Shown in pieces: positions 32,283 to 42,192 of a DNA stretch of 64,000 nt; the first letter of the stretch is position 1, and each line of letters begins with the position of its first letter. Location: positions 57,100,501 to 57,164,500 of the forward strand of contig CM077596.1 in the NCBI GenBank assembly GCA_039654915.1, read 5' to 3'. This stretch comes from Aquilaria yunnanensis. Its lineage: Eukaryota; Streptophyta; Magnoliopsida; Malvales; Thymelaeaceae. Under the pieces are notes generated by a model. It did no database searches. It saw only the letters and a program-made list of their open reading frames with translations, and was not told the DNA's origin. The position numbers and the translations under genes are program-made.

Positions 32283-34015
32283 CTAAATATTGTGCTAATC
32301 CTTGTTATTTTCCTTATTTTTTATTTTAGTCTCCAGTATTTCTAAACACTCCAAAAAAGGATATTACGTTATGACTATATGAGGTGATTGGAATAACTTG
32401 TCACGAGCTACAAAGTTAGTTACAAAGTTAGATGATTGACATAGACTAAGTTGCAAGTTAAACGACCAACATAAAACGAGTTTAAGTTAAGAGATTAACT
32501 TATTCGAGTTAGCCAAGTTAAAGAGTTCTTGAAATCAGGAGGCCTTAAAATATATTTTTTTTATAGGGTTTAGGGTTTAGTGTTTTAACTAAAATCAACT
32601 TAATCTAATATGACTTATTTTTATTTTTACATCTTTTTCATCTAAAACCAATTTCATAACTAAGTCAATACTATGAAGATGTGATAATCCATTCGAAATA
32701 AAATTTTTATGATGTTGTTAATTTCTATGAATTTATCTTTTTTAATGTCTAAGAAAGAAAAATTCATAAAAAAATTAATAGTAGCATAGAAATTTTACAA
32801 TTAATAGGTTATTTCACCTAAATAAAATTATTATTATTTCACCTAAATTAAATTATCTTTCAATTAATTTTTTTTTCAATTAAAAAATATGTAAATTAAA
32901 ACTTTATTTGCATTTTTATGGCAATGTGTTTTTAAGAATTGTCACCAATCAATTTTTCTAGGTTGATTAAACATATTATATGGTCTATGAAACCAATCAA
33001 ATTTCAACAAAATAAATCTATCTTCAAACTTTACCAAGTCTACCAAGAACAATTTACTTAAAAATTTATTAAGTATTTTAGCATGTTTCAATTGATTTTT
33101 TCACTTCTTAAAAATATTAAGTAAATTAAATTATTTAAATAATTGGATAAGTAGCCTAAAATTATAATCCTTTATATGATCAATTCTTCAGCTAAAAAAA
33201 TACTTTGATAATTTTTACTAGAAAAAAAAGACTAACGTAATTTCAATCTGTTGATAGTTTTTACACAATTATCAAATAAATAAAATTGTTTTCTTCTCAG
33301 TAAATATAAAAAATAACTAAAAAAATTATAAAAACTGAAACTACTAGAAGATGTGTAAATTAAAATTGAATTTAGGACTTTAGAAATTTTAACAAATGGT
33401 ATAAAAAACTACAGGGGGGAAGATGATATTCATTAACTTAGCAATGCATTTTCATGATTTTTGTTGCTATCCATCTATATGCTATTATTACATTTTACCC
33501 GTGATAATAAAACATATAAATTTATTAAAAATTATAATAAACTCTTTATGAGCTTAATCTTTCCTTCTAAAAACTAAGAATAAGTAAATTTCAATCAAAT
33601 TTATTTCTCAAAAATTGCCAATATCCATCTTTACAAATTCCAAAGCCAACCATCGAATACAAATCTATCATAAAAAGAAAAGAAAACATAAAAGTCACGC
33701 TTGATTTGGTTCAAACTCGACCACATCATGCCACATGAACAAACAATGCTTTTCAATGTCAACCCTGTTATAGAAGATTAAAATGAAAATTAATACGAAA
33801 GTTCATGCTCATAGGGTAACATGGAGCATACTAAGTCTATGCTGCAAAATCAAGTATAGGTTTTAGCTCCTTAGAATTGCAGAATTACCTTTCCAGATTG
33901 AACCAGATCTGCCCTTAAACCCAACCAAACAACCAAAAAAAAAAAATTAGTACTTTTGTAACATGCTTTTCATTGGGTCAAAACCATTTGGCTGTCACTA
34001 AAACCACAAGTCATA
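32283..34015. other. AT-rich spacer
   Basis: No recognisable gene or transposon end. Single TTTAGGG phrases near 32563-32580 are the last echoes of the array. Confidence 0.5.
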
Positions 34016-35230
34016 TTGTTTAGAATAAACAGTTATCTACATATTAATTTTCAGCTAAAGATGCAAAGCACACAAATTATCATAAAGTTCATAACAAGCC
34101 ATAAAGATAAAGTCATTGTTATGAATTTCAAAACAACCATAGTTCAGTTAGGGAAGTTTATAAAATCACCCCGATATTCAAATCACAATCTGTCAAATGA
34201 TGAAAAAACTAGACATATGTAGGTACATTCAAGCAAAGTTCCAACTTTAAACACACACTGCATGATTTATGGTCGAATTTACCTCCAAGCGGTATATCAA
34301 GGCTGCTGCCCAGAATTTCAGACAGAGTAGCCTACTTAATGAAATCTAATAAAACACATGGATGTCCAAACATATGTAGGCACATTCAAGCAAAGTTCCA
34401 ACTTTAAACACACTGCATGATTTATGGTCGAATTTACCTCCAAGCGGTATATCAAGGCTGCTGCCCAGAATTTCAGATAGAGTAGCCTACTTAATGAAAT
34501 CTAATAAAACACATGGATGTCCAAACCATAATACAAAAAAATGCACATAAACTAGACACATACATGAACTCTAATACAAGATTTCAGCTCAAAAATTTAA
34601 GTACATAAATTAACATAAATCTTGTAATCAGGCCCTTATGCTGGGAACACAGAACCAGTTTCCAGATTTACTAGTATCGCCTAAAACAATTATATAAAAT
34701 CATAGAAACATCTAAATTGTATTCTGTAAACTCAGGGATCTGGTAGACACACATAGTTATCAGTACACAAAATTTCATCAGTACATGTATAGCCTACAAT
34801 TTATCATGGATTTTGTAACAATCCACAGAGAAGATTACTGGTACGAATTCCAGGCAAACTACAGTTCAGTCAAAAACCTCTATAAAATCAACCAAAAATC
34901 CAAATCCAAATCCGTAAAATTGTGGATAAACTAGAGACATAGTTTTATCATCACATAAATTGGCACATCCAGAAAAATAACATAAAAATTATGGTACATT
35001 TTGTAAGTTCCCTAGTCAACAGAACCAATCACCAGAACACATGTTCTTGTTCAAACTGAGGAGAATTTGTAGCCAATTGCTCAAAATTATTCCACCTAAT
35101 TTTCAACATATGCCCAGATTATTAATAATGCCAGAGAAAGATCTGAGCGTGGAGCTACTCAAAATATTGAATACTTACTCAAAAGACTCAAAATCAAAGT
35201 TCCTAGTCTGTAGTGCTTGTGAGAGCAAAG
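34016..35230 (-). repeat. LTR-like repetitive block, minus orientation
   Basis: Contains an exact-looking tandem duplication (34213-34369 and 34370-34525) and a second, diverged pair in which 34080-34215 resembles about 34830-34945 (shared TACAGTTCAGTCAAAA- and AAATCACAATCTGT-like phrases). Minus-strand wording resembles long LTRs of plant retrotransposons. No termini, PBS or TSD could be fixed. Confidence 0.4.
34213..34525. repeat. 157-bp tandem duplication
   Basis: Two adjoining copies, each running from ACATATGTAGG to ATGGATGTCCAAA with only a few differences, so the duplication is recent. Confidence 0.9.
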
Positions 35231-35496
35231 GTCTCACCTAAAATGCTAAAAACTCAAAAGCATCAGTTAATCCAAATAACATGAACAAGCTATTAGGTTT
35301 GACAATTTTCTGACCATTATCTTTAGGATTAGAGTCTACGTCTCTAGATCTTCCTCTTTTACTCCTCCAATCGCTTTTCCATTCGCTCTCGCATCACCTC
35401 TCCTGGAATTGATCAGCTTCTGCTTCCCCTCTTTAGTTAAACTAGTCAGCTTCTCCTTCCATTCCTTTCGCTTCCCTCTTCTTCCGCTCTTTGATT
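35231..35496. other. Left flank of CACTA-2
   Basis: Pyrimidine-rich sequence continuing on the other side of the element at 39662 (CTTTGATT joined to AAAGCC). It resembles a leader or LTR segment. No frame was found. Confidence 0.4.
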
Positions 35497-35519
35497 CACT
35501 ACTAACTTTTGCTCCTTTT

Positions 35520-35850
35520 CCAACGCGTTTTTTACCAACGGCTTAGCCGTTGAGCCGTTGGTAATTACTAACGTGTAGGACCGTTGGTACCAATTTCCAA
35601 CGTGCACGCGTTGGTATAATAGTAAACTTTGTTTTTTTTCTATTTAATTTTTTTTCCCAACGGCCTAGCCATTGGTAATTACCAACGGTCAGGACCGTTG
35701 GTAAGATTCCAACTGCCGTGCGTTGGTGCAATAAATGGGCGTTTATTAATGCTAAATTACCAATGGCTAAGCCGTTGGTAATATTTTAAATGAAACGGTG
35801 CGTTTAACTTTGTCATTTTCCAACGGCTAGCCGTTGGTAATTGATTTTTA
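35520..35850. repeat. CACTA-2 left subterminal repeats
   Basis: Alternating units such as TACCAACGGCTTAGCCGTTG, CCAACGTGCACGCGTTGGTA and TTTCCAACGGCTAGCCGTTG. Confidence 0.85.
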
Positions 35851-35869
35851 TATGTTTCTTCTCCTTCCT

Positions 35870-36063
35870 TCAGCACCAGTCGGGCGTTTCGGGCGAGGAG
35901 GGGGAGAGAGAAGCTGCCAGACTGTGGTATCACGCCGACGCCGCCGACGAAGCTCCGAATCCCAATCGATCTCCATTCTAAGGTTTCTTCTTTTCAGATC
36001 GAAATGAAGCTTTGACGACTTGTTCGGCTTCCGATTATTTCTTCTCGAATCCTTCAGACGAAG
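35870..36063 (+). promoter_or_regulatory. Captured 5' leader and possible promoter of the CASPL5B piece
   Basis: A GC-richer stretch with GGGGGAGAGAGAAG, CCGCCGACGAAG and CGAATCCTTCAGACGAAG directly before the ATG at 36064. Composition and position fit a captured 5' untranslated region. The subterminal region just upstream could supply promoter activity. Confidence 0.5.
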
Positions 36064-36194
36064 ATGAAAGAGTTGATCGGGAGGCCTGGCTCGTTTAGTG
36101 GGTTAGCGTTGCGGACTGGTCAATGCGCATTTGCGGCTGCATCGATTGGAGTCATGATTTCCGCCAATTCCTTCTCTGAGTACACTGCTTTTTG
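36064..36194 (+). CDS. CASPL5B: Captured first exon of CASP-like protein 5B, 5' part of a chimeric frame
   Basis: Codes for [10 protein letters not shown]..., continuing [20 protein letters not shown]. This is the N terminus and first transmembrane helix typical of CASPL5B proteins (four-helix plasma-membrane proteins related to Casparian-strip proteins). The exon ends in TG before the donor GTATTT (phase 2), where the native gene would continue to the second helix. In this element the next acceptor (36243-36244) leads into SMU1 exon 2, also with a phase-2 start, giving TG+T (Cys) and an open joined frame. The native second exon is absent. Confidence 0.85.
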
Positions 36195-36244
36195 GTATTT
36201 CTGATCTCTTCCTCTCGATTTAATTGGGCGTTTTGTTTTCACAG

Positions 36245-36455
36245 TGTTATAAAGATCGTTCTCCAGTTTTGCAAAGAAAATTCTTTGCACCAAACTTTCC
36301 AGACGTTACAGAATGAATGTCAGGTTTCTCTCAATACTGTGGATAGCATTGAGACTTTTCTTGCTGATATCAATAGTGGAAGATGGGATGCCATTCTCCC
36401 CCAAGTGGCTCAGTTGAAGCTCCCAAGGAATAAACTTGAGGATTTGTACGAGCAG
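36245..36455 (+). CDS. SMU1: Captured SMU1 exon 2 (CTLH region)
   Basis: Exon after the acceptor TTTTGTTTTCACAG. Its 70 codons run from [16 protein letters not shown] through [20 protein letters not shown] to [15 protein letters not shown]. This is close to plant SMU1, the WD40 splicing factor of the activated spliceosome, and covers the N-terminal LisH/CTLH dimerisation region. The native first exon encoding the start is missing. The donor has become GC (CAG then GCATGA), which is tolerated in plants at low frequency. There is no stop inside the exon. Confidence 0.9.
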
Positions 36456-36642
36456 GCATGAACTATGAATCACAACTCCATTGTTATTCTTAAATGCTTG
36501 TCCGCTAGTTGATCCTTATTCTTAAATGCTTGTCCCTTTGGTTAGCGGGTTTAACATCATGCTCTTCCAAATGTTATCTTGCATTGAGGGTTTTCCTGCT
36601 TCATCAATGTTTTGACATTCGCATTTTCTTTGTCCCTTGTAG

Positions 36643-36795
36643 ATTGTGTTAGAAATGATTGAACTGAGGGAGCTAGATACTGCCCGTGCTATTTTAAGGC
36701 AAACTCAGGTTATGGGGGTGATGAAGCAGGAGCAGCCTGAAAGATACTTGAGGCTCAAGCATCTTCTTGTCAGAACATATTTTGATCCAAATGAG
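36643..36795 (+). CDS. SMU1: Captured SMU1 exon 3
   Basis: Acceptor CCCTTGTAG, then 51 codons from [20 protein letters not shown] to [11 protein letters not shown], then donor GTCTGT. It stays in phase 0 with the previous exon, so the chimeric frame continues. If the donor is not used, the frame runs on for nine codons to a TAA. Confidence 0.9.
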
Positions 36796-37247
36796 GTCTG
36801 TGAGCTATATGTCTGTAAATCTTAAGGGACTCTGCATAGTGTTTGCTGCCATAGTTGTTTGCTTATAAACGCAACCTTAACTGTGTGTACTGTTGATACT
36901 TTTCTCTGAAGAAAAGAAAGAAAGTCCCTCGAGATGAATTGCCAAATGTATAAGTAAAAGATTCATGATGTCTTTGATTCGCTTTTAGAAAAGGCACTTA
37001 TGGAGTTCTTAAGAAATACTTTTAAGCTTGTGTTTGAGAAAAGTGAAGTGCAAGTTATTTTGTTTGATTTTGAAAGAGTTGACGCTTGATAATTTATGTG
37101 AGCGCTTCTACAATTTGAATCTCCTGGTACATAATCAACTGGAAAAATTTCAATTCTGTTTTAGTATTTATCTTCACCAGTTTGTTCCTGCAGTTTGGCC
37201 ATTTGCTATTCTGATGAAATTCGCTGTTTTTTTCTTGTATGAGAAAC

Positions 37248-37297
37248 GCTTATCAAGACTCAACTAAATGCTAAACGAAGGGCACAAATTGCCCAAG
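37248..37297 (+). pseudogene. SMU1: Captured SMU1 exon 4, broken
   Basis: AYQDSTK is followed, after a small TGCT-for-GAG replacement that shifts the frame and creates TAA, by KRRAQIAQ in another frame. The position of the native acceptor reads GAAAC and not an AG. The exon therefore ends the SMU1 reading frame by splice loss or by stop. Confidence 0.85.
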
Positions 37298-38205
37298 GTT
37301 TTTGCATATTATCTTATCCATATTTATTACATTTGATGCTGGTGATGGCTTTTAGTTGTCCCTTGAATATTGCTAACATTTTAAAGGGCTGGTATCCCTT
37401 GGTGGTCCCTTATTTGTATACAGATACATGCATTCCTTATCCAAACAGAAAAAGAAGTACCACCAAAGCCTTCCAAACTCCTCCATAGCTTCTCGCACCC
37501 CCTCCTGAATTGAATCAGTGCACAGAGGAATAGAAATTCGACTTCACAATCACACCTTTAAGTTCGTATTTTTTTTTAAGTTTCAGACATCACAGCCATT
37601 TTATACAGCTCTGGGTACTGCAGCTCAATGATTCTCCCATTTCTGTGACTAGTTTTGTAACACCTTCCTAATGCTCGAAGGCTCTCCTCTTGATCTTCTT
37701 CATTTTTACTCTTTTATTCTTCATTCCAAGATACCAAGTATTGTGATTTTATTCTGTAAGGAAAAATCCTTTACCTCATATTCATGAGGTTTTTATTAAA
37801 CCAATCCAACATTCATGCACCTATGTTTAGTTTATCTTGAGGCTTCAAAGGATGGGAGTCCTTCTGTTTTCCCCTAATAGGAGTTTTTCTTAATTCTGTC
37901 AAACTTTTTTCTTAATTTAACGTCTATAACTGTCTGTGATTTTGTTTTCATGATAAAATCATAGAGATCAAATAGAAGTTGAATTTTTGTCCACTGGTAA
38001 CTGCAATAAAAGGGATTCAAAGTTAATGCATAATGTATCCACTTCCGCTTGGGCTAGCTATGTTTGTTTAGAGAACTTAGAAGGCTTGAAGCTAATGTCC
38101 TGTCTACTGAACTGCTTTGCGTTCCTTGATATGGTGTTGTGTGGTTGGTTTTGTTTCTGTAAAGAGATAGGCTAACAGAACTACGCTGCACTTGTGAATA
38201 TGCAG
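37298..38205. other. CACTA-2 interior, intron-like or further captured DNA
   Basis: T-rich sequence with plant intron character. A patch at 37460-37570 is C-rich and may belong to a third captured source, but no reading frame or family was found. Confidence 0.4.
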
Positions 38206-38403
38206 GTTACTGCAACATTGTCACTAGCAGCTGCATGTGCATCAGCAGGGGTTATAGTTTTATTTGCAAGGGACTTGAATTCCTGCAAGGAAAACGCACT
38301 TGAGTGCAAGAGATGGGAGGTATCTGTCTCATTGGCATTCGTTGCCTAGTTTTTGATCGCGGTTTCTTCTCACGTAATGTTCTGGATCTTAGCTTCAGTC
38401 TAG
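38206..38403 (+). pseudogene. CASPL5B: Captured last exon of CASP-like protein 5B
   Basis: Acceptor TATGCAG, then VTATLSLAAACASAGVIVLF (third helix), RDLNSCKENALECKRWEVSV, and FLIAVSSHVMFWILASV (fourth helix), with the final TAG at 38401-38403. A Trp codon of the fourth helix has become TAG (38347-38349), truncating the product. It is placed about 2 kb after the first CASPL5B exon with SMU1 exons between them. This indicates that SMU1 DNA was inserted into a captured CASPL5B gene, or that the pieces were joined during capture. Confidence 0.88.
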
Positions 38404-39169
38404 ATCACCGGTGGTTTCCCCACATTTGAAAGAAATTATGTGTCAGTAACATGTAAATGCCTTTTTTTTTTAATCCTTTCTCGTGCGTCATTTTTTGGGT
38501 TTGGTCAAATTTTCACAGTGCTCTAGTTTGTTTGTAGCTGTGCAAAGGCCATTGTTGGCGGTTGCCAAATTTGAATCAAGTAACTTGTTTCCCGAGCCAT
38601 GGAAGTAGATACAACTGTCCAAAATCTGTTTTGTGAATTCTATATACAACTTGTGGCTGCGATGTCTTGTGCGTTTCTGAATCTAGAGTATTTGTTTTTT
38701 ATTCCCCCCGAGTATATTCTTAGTCTCTAAAACCTACAATTTTTTGCTTGATGATAAGTTAGTCTTGCTGACATTTTGTTCAAAACTTATTGTTCTTTTT
38801 GTGCAATTTGATACAGGCAATCCGTCCTGCACCAGACAGTGAGAAAATGCCTTCCTCTGGTAGTATGATAGTTTTAAGGCACTCTTAAAATTTGGTTGGT
38901 GTTTAGATGTAACTCCTTAAAGATATGAATCATGCTTAGGTTAACATCATTGTCTTTCATAATTTTAACTGTGGCTGTTTATGAGCCCCCCCTTTTTTCA
39001 TCTTCTTTTTCTCTTTCTCTGTCAAACACACCCATCTTGTTTGCATATCTGTGTAATCTTTATTGCCGAGCAAGGCTAGGGGAACTTTCGAATTATTACA
39101 TAATAAATTTTGAACTTGTTTCAAACTGGGAAAAATACGAAACAACCGAAACCTGGAACGCTTAATGTA
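38404..39169. other. CACTA-2 interior, 3' side
   Basis: A possible small exon starts at 38817 after TACAG (GCAATCCGTCCTGCACCAGA), reading 16-23 open codons. It could be 3' UTR of CASPL5B or another capture. The remainder is T-rich. Confidence 0.35.
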
Positions 39170-39640
39170 AATTATCAATGTGCAACCGGGGTTTACCAAC
39201 TCGCGCATGTTGGTAATTATCGACTGTCATCCGCGTTGGTACTTACAGACACTGTTACCAACGCGTATGCAAGTTGGTAGTTACCAATGGCTTACTACCA
39301 ACTCACACGCGTTGGTAATTACCAACTGCTATTCACGTTGGTAATTACCAACTCCCTTACCAACTGCTGTAAGTTGGTAATTACAACTACGGTGTCCTAC
39401 CAACTGTCAGCGGTTGGTAACTACAACTACGTGATGGAAACCAAGTCTGGTTTCTGACCGTTGGTAATTACCAACATGAATTTTACCAATGTGTACACGT
39501 TGGAATTTACCAACGTGTTATTACTTGTGCGTTGGTAAAAAAATTTCCAATGAATCGAATACCAACTTGCGTTTACCAATGGCTCCGCGTTGGTAAATTC
39601 AATTTACCAACGCTCAGCAGTTGGTAAATGGAAGTTGGTA
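39170..39640. repeat. CACTA-2 right subterminal repeats
   Basis: Units such as ACCAACTGCTATTCACGTTGG, ACCAACTGCTGTAAGTTGG and CCAACGTGTTATTACTTGTG in both orientations up to the terminal repeat at 39651-39661. Confidence 0.85.
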
Positions 39641-39664
39641 AACACCTGAATTTTAGTAGTGATT

Positions 39665-40743
39665 AAAGCCTTCTTTTTGCTTCTTGGTGTCGAAACGCTG
39701 CTGCTTGCAATTGAGAGTTTTGCTGTTCAGATGCTTTGCTCATGTGCCTTCTTCATGGTTATTGCCTTCATCCAGCTGGGAATGTTGCTTCTTGCTAAGT
39801 GAAGAGAATAGTAAGAACTAGAATCTATTAACACAGGTCCATACGCACCTAATACAATAGGGCTTCCTTTAAACCATGGTATGCTTTCTTGTCTATTTCC
39901 TTCTTCCAAAAAGGGGGCACCCTTATGAAAGTTTTCAAAAAATTCTATCAAATGATAGCTTATTCACTAGAAGTAAAAAATCACAATGAGTAGAACAATG
40001 GTTAGATTATAATACACTTTCACTAACCAGTCTTAAGGATTCTACTACCATACTAAATCTGGCTATATTCAATGATTTCAACACCACAAATCTAACCTAT
40101 AATGTTAAATGGAAAGATATTGGCAAAGGAACAAAATTCACCAAAAAAATAGAGAAAAAAAAAAAGAAAATATCAGTTTAGTACAAAAACAAAACCTCTT
40201 GGCATGAGCTGAAGATATATCCGCAAGAAAGTAGACCAAATGTAGTAACCAATGAAGGATTTCATTTTGAAAGCATGACACGTACTAATATATATCCAGG
40301 ATTTAGCTAAGTGAGTAAAACAGAACCATGTTCTTGATTTTTGCATCGACTTCTATGTGATATAGCTGGCATTCATGAACCTCACCGACCTATACAAGAC
40401 CAGAAGTCATTGTAATCAATCAACATAAAAAGCAAGTAATTTTGTTGCATGCAATTAAGTAGATATAATAAGCAATACTCCTATTTATGCTTTTGTACTG
40501 CAATGGATAACTATTAACTGGTTTGTACTAGGAACATAGCAGGATTCAGTCCTATCATGAATGTTTTTGTGAAGCTACAGCAAGCATCTAAACTTGAACA
40601 ATAAGGGTAACTAAACTTCACTACTCTACTAGCTAGAATATAGTTAGTTGTATGGCTTAAACCAACCTTTAATTGTAAATCTGCAAAGACCAATAAATGA
40701 ATTGAAAACAAGCTATAGGTAGGAATATTTAACATACTTGGGA
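39665..40743. other. Right flank of CACTA-2 and AT-rich spacer
   Basis: The first 100 bases continue the pyrimidine-rich flank seen before 35497. Beyond that, no gene, repeat or element end was recognised. Confidence 0.4.
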
Positions 40744-41430
40744 GCATTGGGAAAGAAGCTTTCCCTACTGAAGGGAAAATACGGGTTCCATAAGCCTCTT
40801 CCTCATCTGTTTTCTATAGCTTACAGTCTTTGGTTTCTATGCCTCCGCAACAACATCACCTGATAATAGCCAAACACCCAAATCAACCACCTAAACCCAT
40901 AAAAGACAAAAAAAAAAAAAAGGTAACGATATTAGAAAAAAAAATCAGAAACGAAAATCAACGATCTCATCTAGAGAACCGGGAGACGCTAGGACGTCGT
41001 TATCAATTTCTACAACGGCTAACTTGTCCTCGTCGGCAATCCTGGCAGTATCAATGGTTGACGGATTAAGGGATCAAACCTACAATTCCAAAGAACCAAA
41101 ATAGATCTGGCCCAAAGCGTTGGTGGAAAAACCAAAGACGACAGTGTCATTGCTAGGAAAAAGCTGGCTCACAAGCTTAAACCCAAGTAAAGGAATCCTA
41201 GATTAATTCGAGGAAGAAAAACAAAAGAGAGAGAATAGAGATTAAACAAGATGAGAAGAAGAGATTGATTCAAGGAAGAAAAAAAGAAAGATGTCGATAT
41301 TTTAAGGAAGAAGAGAAAGAAGAAACTTGTAACCAGCTACATGAGGTTGCCGCCAAACTCCCTCTTGTTTGATCTCAATCTGATGGCCTAATGAGAAGAG
41401 AATAACTGTTTGGGACTAGAATGAAAAAAA
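40744..41430 (-). pseudogene. Exon-like fragments of an unidentified gene
   Basis: Several minus-strand open stretches look codon-structured. About 41175-41090 reads VSQLFPSNDTVVFGFSTNAL, about 41050-40945 reads IDTARIADEDKLAVVEIDND, and 40812-40744 reads DEEEAYGTRIFPSVGKASF, ending before GTATGT. Stops and an A-rich insertion separate them. Upstream, 41190-41430 has a leader-like pyrimidine-rich composition. I do not recognise the protein. This may be a decayed gene or a captured 5' end. Confidence 0.35.
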
Positions 41431-42192
41431 TATAAAAATATAATTATGAGGAATAATTTAACCAAAATCTAATCTTTTTGATTGGATGATAGAGAGCTAG
41501 TCGGTACTGGTACAGGCCTTGTATTTTAGAACGTTCTTGGTCCGCGATATCAGTATGACATGTGTCAAAGTCCATTTATTGTCCTTAAACCTTTTTTTCT
41601 TCAAAACACTTTGCCATGTATTATGTGCTTATGACTCGTGTCAAAGTTATTTTTCTTTTTAAATTAGACCCAAGTTTGACCTTTTAAATTTAATCAGCAT
41701 TATATTATTATTTTTTTCCAAATTGAGTTGACCATTTAAAGAGGCTAAAATTTTATATTATCAATTTAATTGAAGTAATATTAGTATTTGACAAACAATA
41801 ATAGAAACGAAAAAGAAAACCATGCATACATACAATTTGAGAACCTGAGTAATTTATTGCAATAAGTATAAAGGTAAATTTTATATATGGGTTTACTAAC
41901 CTTTAATCTCATGGGATAGCTAATATATTCAGGATAAAACAAAAAAATAGATGTAGGGTGCCCCAATGAAAATTACGCAAATATAATCTCCAATTTATTT
42001 GCTTTTTAGCTTAGATAAAACAAACTATTAAAATGTAAAATTAACACTAGAAAAATCATTTTGCTTCAATATCCATGATTTATATAAGCTAAATTTCATC
42101 CTAAATTTTTTAGTCCATTTTCATTCTAAACTGACTAAAAATATTTTTATTTGTCACTAAGTGCATTTTGTTAACTCAACCAAAAGTTGTTA
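41431..42192. other. AT-rich spacer
   Basis: No gene or element recognised. Confidence 0.5.

Larger units (their letters stand above)
35497..39661 (+). mobile_element. CACTA-2: Pack-CACTA carrying pieces of two host genes, 4.2 kb
   Basis: Begins CACTACTAACTTT and ends AATTTTAGTAGTG, with ATT duplications at 35494-35496 and 39662-39664. Subterminal repeats (35520-35850 and 39170-39640) share the ACCAACGGCTAGCCGTTGG and ACCAACTGCTGTAAGTTGG families with CACTA-1, so both use the same trans-acting protein type. The interior has no transposase. It carries, on the plus strand, a CASP-like 5B first exon with leader, three SMU1 exons with introns, and the CASP-like 5B last exon. Retained introns show capture from genomic DNA, not from mRNA. 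Confidence 0.92.
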
